From assembly GCA_017516005.1 (NCBI GenBank), contig JAFWDU010000007.1:21690-85689 (forward strand): a stretch of 64,000 bases of DNA. Direction: 5' to 3'. This document shows, piece after piece, positions 24,912 to 33,420 of this stretch. A program made the translations under genes and the position numbers. The notes below the pieces were generated by a model. It was not told the origin of the DNA, searched no databases, and worked only from the letters and a program-made list of their open reading frames with translations. Position 1 is the stretch's first letter, and each line of letters begins with the position of its first letter. The stretch comes from Oscillospiraceae bacterium (GTDB lineage: Bacteria > Bacillota > Clostridia > Oscillospirales > Oscillospiraceae).

Positions 24912-25688
24912 TCAGGATTCCTCGATCTGTTCTTCCGGCATCTGAACGAAACGGACATCCTGTCCGTCCAGTTCGATGGATTTCTGCCGGCACAGCTCCA
25001 GCACTGCCAGGAATGTGGCAACCAGCTCGGAGCGGGATTTTGCGCCGTAGAACAACTCCCGGAATCTGCGGATTCCTTTTGAAATCAGGCGCCGCAGGAT
25101 CTCTGTTGACTTTCTGGATACCGAATACGGTTCCTGGGCGACCACCGCCTGAAAAGCGGATTTCGGAGGCGGAAGCATCCGTTCCGCCCGCTCCTCCAGA
25201 ACCGCATAAGCGGAAAGAAGGTCCTCCGGGCTGTGCTGGTACCGGTATCCTGTAACCCTTCTCGCCGGCTCCGGCTGCTTGCAGAAATAACCGGCTCCGA
25301 TATCGGAGCGTGGTTCCAGAAATGCTACCGCAATCCTGATCTGCTCAAATGCACTCTTTCTCTGTCTGTCTTCCAGAGAGCGGATCAGGAGTTCCATTTC
25401 GCTCAGTGCTTCCTCCCGCTCGGCGATGGACAGAAGCATCTTTGTCTTGATCAGCATCAGATAGCTGGCCATCTGGATAAACTCACTTGCAATTTCCATA
25501 TCCATACGCCGCATCTGTTCCAGATGCTCCAGATACTGCTCGCATATGGCAGAAATGGAAAGATCTTCAATTGCGATTTTATTCTTGCTCAGCAGTTCCA
25601 GGATCAGGTCCAGCGGGCCATCAAAGTCGGCGAGGGTTTCCTCGCGGGATCTGACCACCTGCGCAAGATGATAACGCGGTTCGTCCAT
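24912..25688 (-). CDS. scpA: Segregation and condensation protein A
   Basis: ScpA is the kleisin that bridges SMC heads. The 258-residue protein has the N-terminal motif FDGPLDLILELLSKNKIAIEDLSI (residues about 20-43) and the SYLMLIKTKMLL helix that binds SMC and ScpB, plus a C-terminal winged helix (LVATFLAVLELCRQKSI). The start at 25688 has GGGAG six bases upstream; a GTG four codons earlier is also open. It lies 21 bases after the site-2 protease gene and 19 bases before scpB. Confidence 0.95.
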   Translation of the reverse strand: MDEPRYHLAQVVRSREETLADFDGPLDLILELLSKNKIAIEDLSISAICEQYLEHLEQMRRMDMEIASEFIQMASYLMLIKTKMLLSIAEREEALSEMELLIRSLEDRQRKSAFEQIRIAVAFLEPRSDIGAGYFCKQPEPARRVTGYRYQHSPEDLLSAYAVLEERAERMLPPPKSAFQAVVAQEPYSVSRKSTEILRRLISKGIRRFRELFYGAKSRSELVATFLAVLELCRQKSIELDGQDVRFVQMPEEQIEES

Positions 25689-25709
25689 AATTGCTCCCAC
25701 AAAACCATT

Positions 25710-26393
25710 CTAGAGAATGGTTTGAATCAGATGAAAATACGGTTTCAGTAGAAACATCAGGCCATCGAGAAGTCCATTCAGCAGGAAACTCAGCGGTCCG
25801 TCCAGCACATTGCTGAAAAGGAGAATGACCAGTATGATCATGCCGTATCTTTCATACAGCATCAGTTTTGCGTATGCCCGATCTGGAAGCAGGGAAAACA
25901 GCACCTTCGAGCCGTCCAGCGGCGGGATCGGGAAAAAGTTGAAAATCGCCAGGCCTGCGGAAATGAGCACCATTTCCGACAGGAAGAAAACAACATAGAG
26001 CATGATCTTCGAGTTGCCGGCAAGATAATACACCGGATACCAGATCATGAGGCCAATCAGGCACAGCACAATATTGGATACCGGTCCTGCAAGCGCTGTG
26101 ATTGCCATACCGGCTTTGGGATTTTTGAAACGGTACATATTGACCCGAACGGGTCTTGCCCATCCAAAATGGAAAAACACCATCATCAGCAGGCCGACAG
26201 GATCAATATGGCGAAGCGGGTTCAGGGAGAGTCTTCCTTCCCGTTTCGCGGTATCATCTCCAAGTGCGAGTGCCGCCAATCCATGGCAGGTTTCATGCAC
26301 GGCGATGCAGATCAGCGCGGCTGCAGCCCCGATCAGGTAATCAATCAGTTTGTCAAACCGCAGCTGCTGCAGCCAGGACGCAAACGTAAACAA
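25710..26393 (-). CDS. Site-2 protease family (M50) membrane metalloprotease
   Basis: A polytopic M50-like protein with the zinc motif HETCH (HExxH) in the first long membrane segment and a second metal motif NFFPIPPLDGSKV near the C-terminal third. Members cut transmembrane anti-sigma factors or signal proteins; the target here is unknown. It is the stand-alone short form lacking PDZ domains. The start is uncertain: TTG at 26393 has AGGGGGAA upstream and matches homologue N-termini (228 residues); an ATG at 26441 lies right at a probable -10 element (GATACAAT) and is less likely. Confidence 0.86.
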   Translation of the reverse strand: MFTFASWLQQLRFDKLIDYLIGAAAALICIAVHETCHGLAALALGDDTAKREGRLSLNPLRHIDPVGLLMMVFFHFGWARPVRVNMYRFKNPKAGMAITALAGPVSNIVLCLIGLMIWYPVYYLAGNSKIMLYVVFFLSEMVLISAGLAIFNFFPIPPLDGSKVLFSLLPDRAYAKLMLYERYGMIILVILLFSNVLDGPLSFLLNGLLDGLMFLLKPYFHLIQTIL

Positions 26394-26482
26394 CTGTGTT
26401 CCCCCTAATGCAGATAAATGTCCCCCCGATTTTGGAATCATTGTATCATATTCTCCTGGAAATGAAAACCGAAAAAAACATC

Positions 26483-26511
26483 TTGCTTTTTCCATCTGCC
26501 TATGCTATCAT
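26483..26511 (+). promoter_or_regulatory. Promoter of tRNA-Arg
   Basis: TTGCTT (26483-26488), 17-base spacer, TATCAT (26506-26511), 22 bases before the tRNA 5' end. Confidence 0.7.
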
Positions 26512-26533
26512 ACTGGGGCACGCGAGTGCGCAT

Positions 26534-26610
26534 GCGGCAGTAGCTCAGTTGGATAGAGTGACTGACTACGAATCAGTAGGTCGGGGGTTCGAGTCCCTTC
26601 TGCCGTACCA
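26534..26610 (+). tRNA. tRNA-Arg (ACG)
   Basis: A 77-base cloverleaf with acceptor GCGGCAG/CTGCCGT, D-arm with AGCTCAGTTGGATAGAGT, anticodon loop with ACG between matching CTGACT/AATCAG-like arms, T-arm GGGGGTTCGAGTCCC and an encoded CCA. The first pair is G-U. ACG normally becomes ICG and reads CGU, CGC and CGA. It is a common site for integration of foreign DNA, and a low-GC gene follows it. Confidence 0.96.
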
Positions 26611-26613
26611 TCA

Positions 26614-26653
26614 AAGAAACCTCTTTTGTCTACCAAGGCAAGAGAGGTTTCTT
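26614..26653 (+). terminator. Hairpin terminator after tRNA-Arg
   Basis: AAGAAACCTCT at 26614-26624 pairs with AGAGGTTTCTT at 26643-26653, with extra TTTG/CAAG pairs inside. The tail CTTAAATTAAT is only partly T-rich. Confidence 0.65.
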
Positions 26654-26673
26654 CTTAAATTAATAATTGACTA

Positions 26674-26682
26674 TGTTATAAT
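26674..26682 (+). promoter_or_regulatory. Extended -10 promoter of the 26704 gene
   Basis: TGTTATAAT: a perfect TATAAT (26677-26682) with the TGn extension. No good -35 is present. It lies 22 bases before the TTG start of the next gene, so the leader is very short. Confidence 0.55.
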
Positions 26683-26703
26683 AAAATAAGAGAAGTGATT
26701 TAG

Positions 26704-27117
26704 TTGACGATTAAAAACGACATTACTTCGTTGTGGGATAACGGAACAGACAAGCTGTGTTTGTTTGCTGTTTCAGCCGACAGCCAGTACAAATATATAA
26801 GCGGCAAGCCGTGTATCACATTTGGTGTAGCTTATGAGAACGAGAAATACAAAGGTTGTGACGTCTTCACTCTTTTTGATCATTTCTATGATGAGATTCT
26901 CGATGCAATGAAGAATACCTTTCGTGAGCTGAATGGCTCGTTCAGATTGGATGATAATGGTGCAGATACCGACGGCTATGTTGGTTTTAAGATGAAAAAC
27001 GGCAGATTACACGTTGAAGGACGACTTGGAGCAACCTTCTCATCATATTCGTTAACATTTGAGTTTGAAGCCGATCAGACGCTGTTGGGACCTCTTATTC
27101 AAAACTTAGCTTTTTGA
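26704..27117 (+). CDS. Hypothetical protein, possible orphan immunity protein
   Basis: A 137-residue acidic soluble protein starting at TTG. It has clearly lower GC than its neighbours and no partner gene. The C-terminal pattern, with GRLHVEGRLG then LTFEFEADQTLLGPLI, resembles the WapI/DUF6228-type immunity proteins of polymorphic toxins, where an FEF..DQ..L motif closes the domain; this is my recollection of the family pattern and not a search result. It stands alone between tRNA-Arg and a strong terminator, on the opposite strand to its neighbours, which suggests acquisition at the tRNA. An unrelated function cannot be excluded. Confidence 0.6.
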   Translation: MTIKNDITSLWDNGTDKLCLFAVSADSQYKYISGKPCITFGVAYENEKYKGCDVFTLFDHFYDEILDAMKNTFRELNGSFRLDDNGADTDGYVGFKMKNGRLHVEGRLGATFSSYSLTFEFEADQTLLGPLIQNLAF

Positions 27118-27180
27118 TTCCTTGATGTACTTATAGGCGTTCTTTCTATGGTTTGGTGCGCTTTTACGCGCTCTTACACA

Positions 27181-27222
27181 AAACAGGACGTCAACTGCAA
27201 TGCGGTTGACGTCCTGTTTTTT
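27181..27222 (+). terminator. Strong bidirectional terminator
   Basis: AAACAGGACGTCAAC at 27181-27195 pairs perfectly with GTTGACGTCCTGTTT at 27205-27219, followed by TTT. Both strands have T-rich tails, so it can end the 26704 gene and minus-strand transcripts from tex. The 27223-27333 stretch holds nothing recognisable. Confidence 0.88.
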
Positions 27223-27333
27223 GGTCCCACGCTGTGAATTTTCTGAAGCAGGCAGAATACAATCTCTGCGATATCTCAATTAGCTGCTGATTTACAACCT
27301 GTACCCGGTTGTCTTCCGGCTGCAGCAGGTGTG

Positions 27334-29502
27334 CTACTGCGCGTTCTGCGCATCCTTTGCCTGCCGGATTGACAGGCTGATCCGTTTTTTCTTTTCATCC
27401 ACATCCAGGACAAGCACCTTTACGTCATCTCCAACGCTGAGTGCTTCGCTGGGATGCTTCAGATAGCGGTCCGCAATCTCGGAAATATGTACCAGACCAT
27501 CCTGATGGACACCCACGTCCACAAACGCGCCGAAATCCACAACATTGCGCACCGTTCCCGTGAGAATCATTCCCGGCTTGAGATCTTTGATTTCAAGCAG
27601 ATCCGTACGGAAAATGGGGGGCGGAAGCTCCTCACGGGGATCACGTCCCGGCCGGAGCAGTTCCTTGACAATATCTTCGAGCGTCGGCTCACCCACGCCG
27701 CAGCGTCCGGCCAGGTTGCTCAGGCCAAGGCTTTTCACACGCTGCTCCAGCTCGCTGATTGCGCCGTTTTCTACGTCTTTCAGATCATAACCGCAGAGCA
27801 TCAGAAGGGTTTTCGCCGCTTCATAACTTTCCGGATGCACCGCTGTGTGATCCAGCACGTTCTCGCTTTCCGGAACACGGAGGAAGCCCGCGCACTGCTC
27901 GAACGCCTTCGGTCCCAGTTTCGGAACCTTCAGAAGCTGTTTTCTGCTGCTGTACGCGCCGTTTTCCTCCCGGAATGCGACAATATTCTTCGCTGTCGCC
28001 GCTGTCAGGCCGGATACCCGGCGGAGCAGGGATGCTGATGCCGTATTCAGATCCACGCCGACCGCATTCACGCAGTCCTCCACAACCGCATCCAGGCTCT
28101 CGCTCAACCGCACCTGAGGCATATCATGCTGATATTGCCCGACTCCAATTGCCTTTGGATCGATTTTGACCAATTCTGCAAGGGGATCCTGAAGACGTCT
28201 GGCGATAGAAACGGCACTTCTGAGATTGACATCAAACTGAGGAAATTCCTCCGCTGCAAGCTTGGAAGCGGAATAGACGGAAGCACCAGCCTCGGACACC
28301 ACCATATAGCTCACGCCTGGACAGCTTTTCAGCAGTTCCACTGTCATCTGCTCTGTCTCCCGGGACGCTGTTCCGTTTCCGATGGCGATATGGACAACGC
28401 CGTGTTTTTGAATCAATTTTCGGAGACTCTGGATTGCCTCTTCCCGTCTGGCTGCTCCCTGTGTTGGATAAACCACCGCAGTGTCAAGCACTTTTCCCGT
28501 TGGATCCACAACCGCCACCTTGCAGCCCATGCGGTAGCCGGGATCCAGTCCCATGGTTACTTTTCCCTTTGCCGGCGGCTGCATAAGGAGGGGCTTCAGA
28601 TTCAGCGCAAAGTTATGAATCGCGCCCTCATTTGCCCGGTCTGTCAATGCTGCGCGAAGCTCGTTTTCCATGGACGGCTCCAGAAGGCGGTCATATCCGT
28701 CAGCAATGGCTGCGCGGAGGAACGCCTCGGATCTGGATCCCGGCCGGATGATCTCACGCACCAGAAGAGAGACCGCCTCCTCTCGATCCACCTGGATGGA
28801 CGGTTTCAGGAAGCCTTCCTTCTCTCCCCGGTTGATTGCGAGGATCTGATGGTCCTGCATCCGGCTCAAACTCTGACTGAAATCATAGTACAGGCGATAA
28901 ACAGAGTCCTCCTCCTTGGCTCCGATGCAGCCGAAGCTGCCCCTTCTCTGGATCAGGGCGCGGAGTCTTGCGCGAAGCGCGGCGGAATCGGAAACCATCT
29001 CGGCAACGATATCGCTGGCACCTGCGAGCGCTTCCTCCGGTGTTTCCACACCCATTTCCGGATTGACGTAGTCTTTCGCCAGTTCCAGGGGATCCGGAAG
29101 GTCCTTTCTCTGTTCAAACAGAGCCTGCGCCAAAGGCTCCAGTCCTTTCTCCTTGGCAATGGATGCTCTTGTCCTGCGTTTCGGTTTGTAGGGCCGGTAG
29201 AGGTCCTCCACCTCTGCAAGTGTCTTTGCCTTTTCAATGGAAGCGGCCAGTTCCTCCGTCATTTTCCCCTGCTCTTCAATTGATCTGCTGACTTCTTCCT
29301 TTCTCTGATTCAGGCCGCGCAGATATTTCAGGCGTTCTTCCAGCGTACGAAGAGTTGTGTCATCCATTGCTCCGTGCGCCTCTTTGCGGTATCTGGCAAT
29401 AAAGGGAATGGTGTTTCCCTGATCAATCAGCTCTATCACCGCCTGCACATGTGCGGCGGGTTTCCCCAGTTCCTGTGCGATAATTGTCGTAATCTGATCC
29501 AT
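27334..29502 (-). CDS. tex: Tex family RNA-binding transcription accessory protein
   Basis: A 722-residue Tex protein with all expected parts: N-terminal helical domain, YqgF-like RNase H fold (TMGLDPGYRMGCKVAVVD, about 316-333), helix-hairpin-helix motifs (TASASLLRRVSGLTAATAK), and a C-terminal S1 domain (residues 643-712; GTVRNVVDFGAFVDVG). Tex binds RNA and is linked to transcription-translation fitness and, in some species, toxin regulation. The ATG has GGAGG nearby. It follows the YbaK-type gene by 11 bases. Confidence 0.95.
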   Translation of the reverse strand: MDQITTIIAQELGKPAAHVQAVIELIDQGNTIPFIARYRKEAHGAMDDTTLRTLEERLKYLRGLNQRKEEVSRSIEEQGKMTEELAASIEKAKTLAEVEDLYRPYKPKRRTRASIAKEKGLEPLAQALFEQRKDLPDPLELAKDYVNPEMGVETPEEALAGASDIVAEMVSDSAALRARLRALIQRRGSFGCIGAKEEDSVYRLYYDFSQSLSRMQDHQILAINRGEKEGFLKPSIQVDREEAVSLLVREIIRPGSRSEAFLRAAIADGYDRLLEPSMENELRAALTDRANEGAIHNFALNLKPLLMQPPAKGKVTMGLDPGYRMGCKVAVVDPTGKVLDTAVVYPTQGAARREEAIQSLRKLIQKHGVVHIAIGNGTASRETEQMTVELLKSCPGVSYMVVSEAGASVYSASKLAAEEFPQFDVNLRSAVSIARRLQDPLAELVKIDPKAIGVGQYQHDMPQVRLSESLDAVVEDCVNAVGVDLNTASASLLRRVSGLTAATAKNIVAFREENGAYSSRKQLLKVPKLGPKAFEQCAGFLRVPESENVLDHTAVHPESYEAAKTLLMLCGYDLKDVENGAISELEQRVKSLGLSNLAGRCGVGEPTLEDIVKELLRPGRDPREELPPPIFRTDLLEIKDLKPGMILTGTVRNVVDFGAFVDVGVHQDGLVHISEIADRYLKHPSEALSVGDDVKVLVLDVDEKKKRISLSIRQAKDAQNAQ

Positions 29503-29513
29503 GATTTCCTCCG

Positions 29514-30065
29514 TTATTCCGGCTGTTCCGGCAGATCAATAAATGTCGGATTGTGTCCGGACGCAATGACATACCGCATAAAATCCTGCTGTGAGATTTT
29601 AAGCGTCGAAGTAGATCTGCCCGGATGCGCGCAGATAACATCATCCGTAAGCAAATCTCTGTCTATAAGCAGCCGGACTTTTCCCTCCCGATCAAAAATC
29701 AGTTCCAGGGCGGATACCGATCCCGGGATTGTGTGCAGCAGTTCTTCCATGTGGTTCTCTCCTGCAAAACTCAGACGGGAACAGCCAAGCTGGCCAGAAA
29801 GGTATTTCGTTTTAAAGGGCTTTCCGGACGGCATCAGCAGAAGATAAAACTCCGTCTGCTGCCGATTGCAAAGGAACAGATTCTTGCAGATTTTCCCCTC
29901 CAGCAGTTTCTCAATCTGAAGGCAGTCCTCCATTGTATCCGCATAATCATGATCCACTCTGTCATACGGGATCCCCATCTCCGCAAGAACATCATAGATG
30001 GCTTCTTCCGGTTCTGATCTCCGATCTTCCGGACGTCCCGTAAAGCGCATTGGATTGATATACAT
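29514..30065 (-). CDS. YbaK/ProX-type aminoacyl-tRNA deacylase
   Basis: A 183-residue protein of the YbaK/prolyl-tRNA editing superfamily, closest in layout to PrdX/ProXp-ala free-standing editing proteins. Seen: DHDYADTMEDCLQIEKLLEG, CKNLFLCN (with the family's substrate-site Lys in GKICKNLFL), FYLLLMPSGKPFKTK, and a GSVSALELIFD segment. Such proteins hydrolyse mis-acylated tRNAs, often Ala-tRNA(Pro); exact substrate is not certain. A good promoter lies 80 bases upstream and it is cotranscribed with tex. Confidence 0.87.
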   Translation of the reverse strand: MYINPMRFTGRPEDRRSEPEEAIYDVLAEMGIPYDRVDHDYADTMEDCLQIEKLLEGKICKNLFLCNRQQTEFYLLLMPSGKPFKTKYLSGQLGCSRLSFAGENHMEELLHTIPGSVSALELIFDREGKVRLLIDRDLLTDDVICAHPGRSTSTLKISQQDFMRYVIASGHNPTFIDLPEQPE

Positions 30066-30145
30066 AGCAGTGATGATCCTTTCTTCCGCGGCCTGTCAAG
30101 GCAGCGGTCACTCACAAAGCCATTCTGGCGGCGTTTTTCCCTGAC

Positions 30146-30174
30146 AGTATATCACAGCTCGCAGGCAAAGCCAA
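30146..30174 (-). promoter_or_regulatory. Promoter of YbaK-type gene and tex
   Basis: On the minus strand TTGGCT (30174-30169), 17-base spacer, TATACT (30151-30146). Confidence 0.75.
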
Positions 30175-30229
30175 GAAACCGATTTTCGGTTTTCATAATT
30201 TATTTATGTGAACTATTTGGGTGTGAAGC

Positions 30230-30263
30230 AGCCCGGATCTCCTCATTCGGGATGATCCGGGCT
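30230..30263 (-). terminator. Hairpin after aminotransferase gene
   Basis: AGCCCGGAT at 30230-30238 pairs perfectly with ATCCGGGCT at 30255-30263, nine bases past the aminotransferase stop. The minus-side tail GCTTCAC is not T-rich, so termination strength is doubtful. Confidence 0.55.
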
Positions 30264-30272
30264 GACTGCAGT

Positions 30273-31559
30273 TCAGGTTTCCAGAAGCTTCTCAACGGAA
30301 GCAAGCTTTACGCAGAGGACGAAGACCTCGCAGGCCTTCTTCAATTCTTCCATTTTGGGGAATGAAGGCGCAATCCGGATATTTGCGTCATTCGGATCCT
30401 TTCCGTAGGGATAGGTCGCTCCCGCAGCAGTCAGAATGACGCCCGCCTGTCTGCAGGCATCCACAATCCGCTTGGCGCAGCCCGGCATGGAATCAAAGGA
30501 GATAAAGTAGCCGCCCTTCGGATGCGTCCAAGTGCCGATCCCCAATCCGCCGAGTTCTTTTTCCAGAGACTGCTCTACCATTTCAAATTTCGGCCGGAGA
30601 ATCTCCGCATGCTTCTTCATATGATTCGTAATGCCTTCCAGATTCTTGAAGAAACGAACATGACGCAGCTGATTGACTTTATCATGGCCGATGGTCTGAA
30701 TTGACAGCTGCTTGCGGATATCCTTCAGGTTATTCTCGGACGCGGCAATTGCTGCGATGCCGGATCCGGGGAAACTGATCTTTGAGGTTGAAGTGAACTT
30801 GTATACCATATCCGGATTTCCTGCTTTTGCACATTCGTCCAGGATTTCCAGAAGAATATCCTGATCATCCTCATACAGATGATGTACAGAGTAGGCATTA
30901 TCCCAATAGATGCGGAAATCTTCCGCAGCCGGTTTCAGGCGGGCAAAGCGGTGAACTGTCTCATCGGAATATGTGATGCCGTTGGGATTGGAATACTTCG
31001 GCACGCACCAGATTCCCTTGATAGCAGGATCCTCCGATACAAGGCGTTCCACCATATCCATATCCGGTCCGTTCTCATTCATGGGAACCGGAATCATTTC
31101 TATGCCGAAATACTCCGTGATGGCAAAATGACGGTCGTACCCAGGAACCGGACACAAAAACTTGACTTCCGGCAGTTTGCACCAGGGTGTGGAACCCATC
31201 ACGCCGTGAGTCATGGAGCGGGCAATGGTATCATACATGACATTCAGGCTGGAGTTCCCATAAATGATGATATTTTCCGGTGGAACTTCAATCATATCAC
31301 CCAGCAGAGCCTTAGCCTCCTGAATGCCGTCAAGAACACCGTAATTGCGGCAGTCTGTGCCATCTTCGCAGTCCAGATCCATCTGGCTGGAAAGCACATC
31401 CATCATCTGCATGGACAGATCCAGCTGCTCCCCGCAGGGCTTTCCCCGCGCCATATTCAATTTCAGGCCCAGTGCCTGGACTTCCGCATAGCGAGCCTTC
31501 AGCTCCTGCTGCAGCGCAAGCAGTTCCTCTTTGGAATACTGTTGATAGGTCTTTTCCAT
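30273..31559 (-). CDS. PLP-dependent aminotransferase (aspartate aminotransferase, MocR-type fold)
   Basis: A 428-residue fold-type I aminotransferase of the Asp_aminotransf group (Pfam PF12897), often called MocR-like though it has no DNA-binding half. PLP lysine is in FTSTSKISFPGSGIAA, the substrate-site region includes NMARGKPCGEQLDL near the N-terminus, and PKYSNPNGITYSD and YWDNAYSVHHL are present. Likely substrates are aspartate or glutamate and a 2-oxoacid. ATG at 31559 follows AAAGGAAGAG; 27 codons further upstream in frame cover the promoter region and are rejected. Confidence 0.88.
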   Translation of the reverse strand: MEKTYQQYSKEELLALQQELKARYAEVQALGLKLNMARGKPCGEQLDLSMQMMDVLSSQMDLDCEDGTDCRNYGVLDGIQEAKALLGDMIEVPPENIIIYGNSSLNVMYDTIARSMTHGVMGSTPWCKLPEVKFLCPVPGYDRHFAITEYFGIEMIPVPMNENGPDMDMVERLVSEDPAIKGIWCVPKYSNPNGITYSDETVHRFARLKPAAEDFRIYWDNAYSVHHLYEDDQDILLEILDECAKAGNPDMVYKFTSTSKISFPGSGIAAIAASENNLKDIRKQLSIQTIGHDKVNQLRHVRFFKNLEGITNHMKKHAEILRPKFEMVEQSLEKELGGLGIGTWTHPKGGYFISFDSMPGCAKRIVDACRQAGVILTAAGATYPYGKDPNDANIRIAPSFPKMEELKKACEVFVLCVKLASVEKLLET

Positions 31560-31616
31560 GCCAGATTCTCTTCCTTTAAAAGATAACCGATTCGCCCGGA
31601 AACCGAGTGTGAAATG

Positions 31617-31645
31617 AATATAACACATCTCAACTTGCAAATCAA
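31617..31645 (-). promoter_or_regulatory. Promoter of aminotransferase gene
   Basis: On the minus strand TTGATT (31645-31640), 17-base spacer, TATATT (31622-31617). The surrounding 31620-31790 stretch is strikingly AT-rich and otherwise empty. Confidence 0.7.
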
Positions 31646-31798
31646 TTTGAAAAAACCACGAAAATCCCCATTATTATCCCAATTCTTTCATCAATTTTGC
31701 AATTTTGCTGAATCATATCTTGCATTACATTTCATTATAGTAATCATAATATATTTATCGTCTACTATTTCAAGCTGTGGAACCAAAACCGCCAAGGA

Positions 31799-31836
31799 TG
31801 GAAAAATGCCCCACCGACAGGCAGGGCATTTTTCCA
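31799..31836 (-). terminator. Bidirectional terminator after MATE gene
   Basis: GGAAAAATGCCC (31800-31811) pairs with GGGCATTTTTCC (31824-31835). The T5 tract lies inside the stem on both strands. It is 19 bases past the MATE stop. Confidence 0.8.
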
Positions 31837-31854
31837 TATTATGCAGGTTGAAAA

Positions 31855-33249
31855 CTAGCCCGCAGCTGCTTTGTTTTTTTCCATTGGGTTCCATCTGCCG
31901 AAATGATAGTACAGTCGGTAGATGATCAGCAGTGCCATATTATGGGCAATCATGCAGGCCCACGCGCTGACCAGTCCATACCCGAGGAAGCGCGTGCAGA
32001 TCAGGGTTCCGACAATCCGGATCAGCCACATGCAGGAGGTATTGAAAATGAACGGAGCGGTTGTCTGACCGGCACCCATGAGCATGCCCTCCGTCACGAT
32101 TGTCGCGCCATAGAAGGGCTCCGAAAGGGCAACCATCCGAAGCACCCGGCTTCCCAGCCGTATAACCTCGGGATCTTTTGAAAACAGTCCGACCAGCGCC
32201 GGCGCAAATGCAAACAGCAGGCCTCCTGAAACAATCATCAGCCCGATCTCAACCACCGTGATGGTGCCCGACAGGCGCCTGACGCGGTCTTTATCTTTTG
32301 CTCCGATTGCATTTCCCACCAGAGTTGCAGCCGCCGTCATCATTCCGAATCCCGGAACATAGAAAAAGCTTTCCACCGTGTTCGCGATGGTATGCGCTGC
32401 TGTTGAAATACTGCCGAGGGCATTGATCATGGAAGCGAACACCACATATCCCAGGGATGTGCAGAAACGCTGGAGCATATTGGGCATCGCAACTTTCAGG
32501 CAGGGCTTCAAAATGGTACTGTCTGGGCGGAATCGTCCACCCCGCGGGGAAATGGATGGATGCCGCCATAGTACAACTGCCATGATCGTACCGCCGAGCA
32601 CAAAGGAGACTGCGCTGGCCGCCGCAGCGCCGAGCACGCCCCAGCCCGCGCCGGGAAGCAGAATGCCATGCCAGACACGAGTCGGATAGATCAGAAGGGC
32701 ATTGAGGATAACGTTGCAGATATTCATGGCTACTCCTGCACGCATAGGTGTCTTCGCATCGCCCGCTGCCCTGAGCACCGTGCCGAAAATCATGCTCATC
32801 GCCCGGAACAGCATGGGAGCGTAGAGAATCCGGAAATACCAGGCTGCAGTTTCACGGACTTCCTCCGCGACATGCATCCATTTCGGCACATTTCCGCTGA
32901 CCAGAAGAGTAACTGCCGTAGCAAGAAGCCCCACAATCAGGGTCATAGTGACAGCCTGTGAGGATGCGCGGGCTGCTCTGTCCTTCTCTTCCGCTCCGAT
33001 CGCCTGGCTGATATAGGCAAGAAAACCAACGCCAATCGCATTCACAACGCCGCCCACCAGCCAGCTCACCGTAGTAGTGGATCCAACTGCCGCCGTTGCC
33101 ATGGTACCCAGGGTGCCAACCATCATCATATCAATATACTGCACGGCAGTCCCAAGAAGCTGGTCGAACATCGTCGGCCACGCCAGTGAGAAAATATCGG
33201 GCAGAAGCCGCCGGTCAAAATGCCTCTTCAGTACGGATTGCGTTTCCAT
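31855..33249 (-). CDS. MATE family efflux transporter
   Basis: A 464-residue, 12-helix member of the multidrug and toxic compound extrusion family, in two six-helix halves (about 15-230 and 245-450). The pattern LAWPTMFDQLLGTAVQYIDMMMVGTLG at the start is typical of MATE helix 1-2, with the matching VAMPNMLQRFCTSLGY at the second half. Driven by Na+ or H+; the substrate (drug, metabolite) cannot be told. Monocistronic, ATG 10 bases after AGGAGAG. Confidence 0.93.
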   Translation of the reverse strand: METQSVLKRHFDRRLLPDIFSLAWPTMFDQLLGTAVQYIDMMMVGTLGTMATAAVGSTTTVSWLVGGVVNAIGVGFLAYISQAIGAEEKDRAARASSQAVTMTLIVGLLATAVTLLVSGNVPKWMHVAEEVRETAAWYFRILYAPMLFRAMSMIFGTVLRAAGDAKTPMRAGVAMNICNVILNALLIYPTRVWHGILLPGAGWGVLGAAAASAVSFVLGGTIMAVVLWRHPSISPRGGRFRPDSTILKPCLKVAMPNMLQRFCTSLGYVVFASMINALGSISTAAHTIANTVESFFYVPGFGMMTAAATLVGNAIGAKDKDRVRRLSGTITVVEIGLMIVSGGLLFAFAPALVGLFSKDPEVIRLGSRVLRMVALSEPFYGATIVTEGMLMGAGQTTAPFIFNTSCMWLIRIVGTLICTRFLGYGLVSAWACMIAHNMALLIIYRLYYHFGRWNPMEKNKAAAG

Positions 33250-33352
33250 CGTATTGATCTCTCCTGTTTTGTTCTGCTTTGCGTATCATAACGCAGGACA
33301 CGCTGAATTTCCAGAAAAACTTGAATGATTCAAAATCGGCCAGAGGTGCAGA

Positions 33353-33379
33353 GAGCCGGCCCATATTTCGGGCCGGCTC
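33353..33379 (-). terminator. Hairpin after carboxylesterase gene
   Basis: GAGCCGGCCC (33353-33362) pairs perfectly with GGGCCGGCTC (33370-33379), 42 bases past the carboxylesterase stop. The minus tail TCTCTGCACCTCT is only moderately T-rich. Confidence 0.65.
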
Positions 33380-33420
33380 CAATGAATTCACGTTTCTCTC
33401 AATATCTGCGGTGACTGAGA

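Noticed and set aside
31691..31894. Minus-strand 67-codon open frame between the MATE and aminotransferase genes
   Set aside because: It begins inside the MATE end and covers the bidirectional terminator, so it is unlikely to be translated.
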